A DNA stretch of 64,000 nucleotides. It comes from Dysidea avara (Eukaryota > Porifera > Demospongiae > Dictyoceratida > Dysideidae). This document shows positions 57,898-64,000 of this stretch, piece by piece. The notes beneath the pieces are model-generated. The model was given only the letters and a program-made list of their open reading frames with translations. It made no database searches and was not told the origin of the DNA. Position 1 is the stretch's first letter. Each line of letters starts with the position of its first letter. The stretch lies in the NCBI RefSeq assembly GCF_963678975.1, contig NC_089279.1, positions 26,336,004 to 26,400,003 of the forward strand. Reading direction: 5' to 3'. The position numbers were made by a program, and so were the translations under genes.

Positions 57898-59581
57898 TTA
57901 GAACTTTTTGAACTTGAAATCATCTTCTAGCATATTGGACACCATGTAGTCGAGAATGCTGCCCTCAATAAGCCCTTCTCCCTGATGGCCAGGATTCATG
58001 GCTTTCCAGCATGTCTTGCCAGTCATCACATTGTCTAGTTCCACTGCTACTGGGCCATGGCTGTCAGGGTAAGTTAGTATCTTCTTTATTGGGTCAACTG
58101 ACATTCCTTTAACCATAAACTGACCTGAAAAGAAAATAGTATAAATTCGTCACACTGTTTAGAACTTACCAATTAGTCCATGCATCTGAGGAACATTGTC
58201 GTATTTCATGTTCCAATCTACATCAAGATGGTTGCCATAGAAACTAACATCAAAAGTAGCAAATGGTTTGGCATATTCAACATGGACCAGAGGATTACCG
58301 GTCTGCTTAGCAACACCTCGAGTGAATTTGACAGACATTTTTCCCATTTCATCAAAGGCCACTGTGTCAACTGCAGCAGCAGTAAAATGTCCCTGATTGA
58401 CTAATATAACTTCTTGGTTGACTGAGTCAAATATAACTGCTTCAGATTTGTTAGAATTTTGTGGGATAACAGCTAGCTTTCCAATCCAGGTGGCATCTTT
58501 CTCATCACCATGGCTGTCTACAAAGAAAGCATTAATGATGTAGTTGCGATTGTAGATCAAGTTGAAGACCAGTCCTGGGTATCCTTGTATGGAGTAACAC
58601 AGCTTATCACCAGACACCAATGGAACCATGAAATGAGGGTCCCCCATTGCCATTGTATTATTTTCATTGTCTGCAAACATTGTAACTTTAGTAAATATCA
58701 TACAGAATGTTAACCAACTCACCATCGCACAATCTCTGGGAAAGAGCTTGTTGCAGTTGTTGAATAGCTGTGCTGTCAAAGCTGTTTGTATTGAAAACAA
58801 GTGAAGGATCACTAGCAATGGCATTAAGCTCAGTGAGGTCGGCATTACCAACACCAACAGCATACACCTGCTGGAATATATTAGATGCATGTACACTCTG
58901 AGCATTAGGTATGGTCTGTGCTGAGTTAACATTTGATTCTCCATCAGTGATAACAATAGCAATAGCAGGATGTCCTGGTCTCAGTCCCATTGTGCCATCT
59001 TGAGCGCTGCTAAGTAAAAGACTTAAAGCTGCAGCTGTGTTGGTGCTTCCAGCATCATATGGCAAGTCTGGATTTATGGCTGTTGAAAGAGCTGCAATAT
59101 CAGTGTGTGTAGGTAAATTGAAATGAAGAGTAGCATCAGTGCTGAACAATATTACTCCAGTGAGACTCTCCTGTAGACCAATAGTGAGCAACTGGACTAA
59201 TCCCTCAGTAAACTCTCGGATCATCTGAAACCGACTTGAACCAATGCTTCCCGAAGTATCAATCACAACGACACAATCAATTCCCCTAATTTCACATTCT
59301 GTAAACAAAAATTTGTGCATGAATCTAACACAATTTACCATTAAAGTATATAAGCAGTACATATATAAACACTACATACATGTATTGCACTATGTAGTAC
59401 TACTATAACTGTGCAGATGCTAACACACAAGTATATAGATATACAGCCTTTAGCTCACCAGGGTCACTTTGGCCTTGCACCTATAAATACGAAAAACAAT
59501 GACATTTGGTTAGTATTCATTGCAACTTACTCCAACAAGTAGGCATAATGCAAAAGTTGCTATAAGAACAGCACAGTTCAT
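57898..59581 (-). CDS. Secreted vWA-ITIH_C protein, duplicate of gene 3 (5 exons)
   Basis: Exons, in order, are 59581-59531, 59480-59459, 59298-58723, 58670-58170 and 58124-57898, giving 458 residues, the same exon lengths and phases as gene 3. The signal peptide is identical at the protein level. The vWA domain has the metal site DTSGS at 38-42; nearby changes are conservative (CVVVID for CVFVID, ESLTGV for DSLAGV). The C-terminal ITIH_C-type domain opens MGDPHF and retains HGLIG-QF, GEGLIEG and DYMV. No stop or frameshift was found, so both duplicates look functional. Introns are 50, 160, 52 and 45 bp. Confidence 0.9.
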
Positions 59582-59680
59582 GATGATGATGATGATTCAG
59601 TAGCTTGTTGGCTTAGTAGTTCTTGACAGATTCTTCTTCACTCACTGGAATATACATGCTACACTGGAGTGTTGTGTGTA

Positions 59681-59688
59681 CTTTTATA
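59681..59688 (-). promoter_or_regulatory. TATA box of gene 4
   Basis: TATAAAAG on the minus strand, 100 bp upstream of the ATG. Conserved in sequence and spacing with gene 3. Confidence 0.6.
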
Positions 59689-59699
59689 GCAAATTTGTA

Positions 59700-62600
59700 G
59701 ACAATAAAGGTGCTACCTACTGAGGATGTTTCACTAGGAAGAATCACTACCACACTAATGTTTTCAATATTGGTAGGATTCTGGCTGTTATGCTGTCTCA
59801 ATTTGGTCTCTGTTTGTAAATTATAGCATCACTGTCTTGTGCACTTCAGTCAGTTTAGAAATACACTGAATATTTACTGTACTTTATCTGTAATGAGTAT
59901 TTGCATACATACATCATATGTGTACATATTTACATGTATAATGTGATTCCACTTTTTGCTAGACTTGTATAAACACATGTATAGCTAAACTCAAATCATT
60001 TTAGCAAACTTAGCCACTAACCAAGCATGGTTGCAAACTAAACCAACAACAATGCCAACTGAGTATTGAACCTGCATGGAACCGTGCAGTTACCAGACTA
60101 CTGCTGCCATCACTTGGCTAAGGTACCTCATGAATACAGAAGTTAAAATACTTTACGTTCTTCAACGTCTATCCGTAAGCATTGACACAGTCTTCTGTGG
60201 GTCACTATACTCCTGCCCCAGGAATATTTACATGTGGTGTATAAGTACCCTCCAGCACCTGTATAAAATAACACTATCAATTGCTGTTAATTTGTTTATG
60301 CATAGTGTGTACACATGTGCATGATGCCAGAATATATGTGTGTGCATGTACCGAGAGCATGTGCTAAGTTAATGTATATAAAATTATTAGGTTCTCTGCA
60401 TGTGTATGTATTGTATGTTTATACTTACCTATACACACATGTACAGGTTTGCACAGAGTTCCAACTAGCTACATGTACAACTTATAGGCACATAAGTGTC
60501 ACCATAATACACTTAACAGAGGAAACAGCATACCAAACCCAGGTGTGCTTTAGTAATGGTGCTCAAACATTGCTATTGGAATGTTGAGCCATGCATACTG
60601 TGGTCCACTCCAGTTACTATGTTTGTACATGTGTGAGGTATCATACAGTATACCATAACTATAGGTAGAGATGCAATTACATGTATGTGTTGTTGATTCC
60701 AATTATATCACATTAATTCTTGTGGAAATCTTACTGTTGCATCAACCTATGAAGCAATTACGAATACATATTTTAAACAACCAGGAAAGCTACCTAATCA
60801 CACATGCTAAACCGTATAGCTATATATTGGTATGTGTACCAGGTGTGCATTCTTCATTATGCAGGCATCCTTCATGGTCAAGCAATCAATTATCACCTTA
60901 ATTTAAAACCTTGTACCCAAGTTTATAGGATTGAAGGTACGTATATATGAAATTACCTACATAGGAGAAACTGCTAGGATGTCGAAGGAAAAGAACAGAA
61001 GACCTGAAGTGGGCAACAAGAAAAATCTGATTGGTATATTGGGTGCTTATGAATATGTGCTGCAGCTATATGTGTAACCCAGCACCTGCAGTACAAATTG
61101 ATTGATAGCATTTCTTAGTCATTGCTATGAGTGTATTTGCAATCATCTCTATAGATCAACTCTGTTGTACTTACTAACTTTCTCTCTCATCTCTATGTAA
61201 TGTATATTGATGCCATAAAATGGTTTCTATGGTAAACATGTGGTATACACAAGAAACTGATTGTGTATGAAGTAAGAAAGACCTACAGTCTGTGAGAGGC
61301 CACACATGCAGGAAAAAATCATATTTATGTGATAGCTAGAAATATGCATTCTCATAAGTACTTTATAACATAATGTTGAAAGAGAAAATTTGCTTATCTC
61401 ATTAGGTGCACTGTTAAGTAGTATATGTATAATTCCAAGAAGCACTAGTATAGGCCACTAACCGTAACATGTTGAATGAATTAATTGTGCTATAGTCACA
61501 TTCTGCAAAGATGTTTGTCATTGATAATTAACAAATAGTTCTGCATGTGCACCAAAAAGACACTATAGTCAATTTCAAGTCTAATCTGAATCTTAAGCAT
61601 GTGTCTGTATATCAGTGGCTATGAGATTCTCACTTCCAAAACAGGTTGTCCAGTATACATACTATAATTGTGCACATACAAATTTTCACATGCACAAAAA
61701 GCATGTATCCATGATGTATGCATGACTTAACTTTGTAGCATAAAAGTGTTTCTTTCTCTGCATGTATTATCAATTAGAGGCCAGTTAACTACTTTGCTGG
61801 GCAAACAATAACCATATAATTTACTATTATCACTGGAAGAATACTGAACAAGTTGCAATACAGAGCTTTAGACTTCCCTAAACAGTTCCTTCAATTTGCA
61901 GGAACTGTTCAGGAACTGCTCAGGAATTTAAGTCTTTAGGGAATTCTGCACTATACACTGCAGCTTTAAGGAAATTTTAATATTCTTCCAGTGTATAAAC
62001 AACTTATCATTAATTAAAAATGCCATACTATTGGCAAAGTAGGAACAGAAGTATGTGTGTATGTACATCCATGTATCAGTTTTGTTCATAGATGCATGAA
62101 ACTTTAAGTGAAAGTACTATAAAACCAGCTGACCACTTAAGCATAGAAGTATGGCTGCAATATTATTGTAAAACATATTATATTTTACCATTGATAGTCG
62201 TAATTCATAAACAGTGCTTGAGTCTTAAGTCATTATATACTCACATTCATTTCATTAAAGCAAAATCAGTATCTGTACAAGTACTAACATGCATAAGTAA
62301 CTAATCAAGAAAACTGGTCTGTTGTGTAAGGATTCTAAAGACTTAGAAATGTAACAGACTGGCCAAGCCCACATATTCAGGGAAAGCAATTGACATGAAG
62401 GATTCCATATGATAATTAAACCCTAGGAATACACATTCCATAGGTTAGTACATGATCATAATAATAATGTTGAAAGAGGAATAGTTATTGCATACTGCTA
62501 GTAGCTATGATGCTTCATGCCCAAAAATGCATGACAGTAGATCTGGAACTGCACCAAGCAGCTTAATATATACATTAAGTAGTTTGTGAGTGTTCAACAT

Positions 62601-63697
62601 AATATTGTTCTTCACACATAAGCCACACAATGATGCTCCCATAATATTTTTGACAAAGTCATACCTGCATGGACATAGAATTAACGCTTACCCATACACT
62701 TTTTTGCATCTAATTGAAATGCGTTTTTTTGTAGCTGGATGGAAAGTGTTTGTCTAAACCACCCCAGCATTTGTATCAGTTCAGTAACTTCTTAACAAAA
62801 GCTAGAAATATAAGTTTCCATATAAGGATCTTGTTTATACAAGACAACAATAAATTTCCATTTACTGTATATTTCTATTCTTTCATGTGCCAATGAATAA
62901 TCTTTTCCTGTGATCAAATAATTATAGAATATCCTTTTCGACTCCAATTTTTTTTTGCTTGTAGCTGAATACTGTGGCTATTCAATGAAAAACCAAAAAA
63001 TGCTAAATAAATCTACCATACTTTTAGTAAAAAAATATTGAAAAATCTATCTCAATCCCAAAGTGGTTTATTTTATGATCACACCAATGTTCTCAATTGG
63101 TCACTGGTAAATTGGTCACTGGTAGAGAACTAGTCCTGAAAAGTTCATCATGATTGCTTAATAGGAGATACAAAGCAATATATGTGGAGTAGTGTAAAGA
63201 CAATTGTGCAATGCTTCGGAGATTGAGGGCTGAGCAATAACAGTGTATGTCTGATGTGGCTTTATACGTAGTCCACACACTCAATACAGGCCTTCAACAT
63301 ACTTACTTGTACAGAAAGCAAGCTAAAGTTCATTGTAGCCAGCATCGGTTTATCACATTTTTATAGATTAGATGTGTATTGATAATCGGATCGGCTATTG
63401 GTTATCATCTATATTGCCCTTGTTTTTGCATATCAGTATAGGATCAGTAACTCAGTTATGCAAGCAGCAGATGCAGTACAGATTTACATACACATCTATT
63501 TATGGGGCACTCGTGTTCTAGTAATATCCTAGCAACAACTGTTTAATAAATGTCGACTGTTGATTAGTCTCACACTGTTACTTTTAAATTTAGAGTGCAA
63601 ATTGTTAGAGAAAAGGTCCATGCTACCATGTTGGATTGGCTCTGTTTATTGGTTTGATAATATTATTTTATATATATTGGTTATCAGAATATTGGCT
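59700..63697. other. Upstream non-coding part of duplication copy 2
   Basis: No coding exon was found. Corresponds to 48600-54545 without the two extra blocks. Confidence 0.5.
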
Positions 63698-64000
63698 AAA
63701 AGTCATATCGGTGCACCTCTAATATATACAGATCTGATAACCTTCACATCTATTGATTGAGCACTTATCACATGCATACATACACATTCTTGTTATCCTC
63801 TTTGATTGCTTTTACACAACTACTCTAATGGTTATATGTAGTTGCACTATTTTAGCAACTGCACGGTTAGATAACTGATCTTAATAGATAGCAGCGAGGA
63901 AATACTCATCTAAATTTTAGAACCACCACTGGTTCACAATTAGTTAGAGTTCACAGACTCCTCCTAGCTGTCACCAAGAAGTAATAAAAGACAAGACACT
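63698..64000. other. Window end, nothing recognised
   Basis: Unique-looking AT-rich sequence after the duplication ends; no exon or repeat seen. Confidence 0.4.

Larger units (their letters stand above)
57828..63697. repeat. Segmental duplication, copy 2 (about 5.9 kb)
   Basis: Same-orientation copy of 46705-54545 carrying gene 4. Exons, introns, promoter region and most upstream sequence are conserved, with many small indels. It lacks the 160-bp inverted block and the 1.7 kb block of copy 1. Confidence 0.85.

Overview
The window is nuclear DNA from an animal. It is AT-rich, has spliced genes with very short GT-AG introns (about 50-650 bp), and carries extracellular-matrix modules joined by phase-1 introns. 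Roughly half of it is dispersed or tandem repeats, with decayed non-LTR retrotransposons and many small DNA transposons. Compact introns plus this gene content suit an early-branching marine invertebrate such as a demosponge, but that assignment is inference; nothing here fixes the taxon. No prokaryotic operon, rRNA, tRNA or CRISPR array was recognised.

The real genes are one local family of four secreted von Willebrand factor A (vWA) proteins. Gene 1 (+, 2599-4626) has a signal peptide, a Ser/Thr-rich linker and a vWA domain. Genes 2 (-, 25306-28886), 3 (-, 46775-48463) and 4 (-, 57898-59581) have a signal peptide, a vWA domain, and then a C-terminal module that I recognise as the C-terminal domain of inter-alpha-trypsin inhibitor heavy chains (ITIH_C). 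That module keeps the Asp-Pro-His-Phe motif at which vertebrate heavy chains are cleaved and ester-linked to glycosaminoglycan. Gene 2 also carries about 420 residues of Lys-Asp-Asp repeat between the two domains. All four share the same exon-phase plan, and each has a TATA box 100-200 bp upstream of its ATG. Genes 3 and 4 lie in a segmental duplication (about 46.7-54.5 kb and 57.8-63.7 kb).

The rest is mostly mobile DNA. At 0-2.4 kb are small MITEs. At 5.3-6.5 kb and 7.1-11.4 kb are elements with CAG(T/G)GGC(A/G)GATC termini; the second is filled with nested repeats. At 11.7-24.7 kb are Harbinger-like, hAT-like and pogo-like MITEs, five retrotransposon tails, and a joined pair of host-gene fragments (leucine-rich repeats and EGF). 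At 30.1-37.6 kb is a 3.4 kb tandem duplication. At 38.9-46.7 kb are two decayed LINE reverse-transcriptase ends and a 3 kb minisatellite.

A recurring composite is the most unusual repeat: a hairpin-headed unit of about 800 bp, then a 31-bp minisatellite of variable length, then a foldback element. It occurs in the same order at several places, sometimes incomplete. An 11-bp palindrome, CTCTAATAGAG, recurs inside several otherwise unrelated elements.
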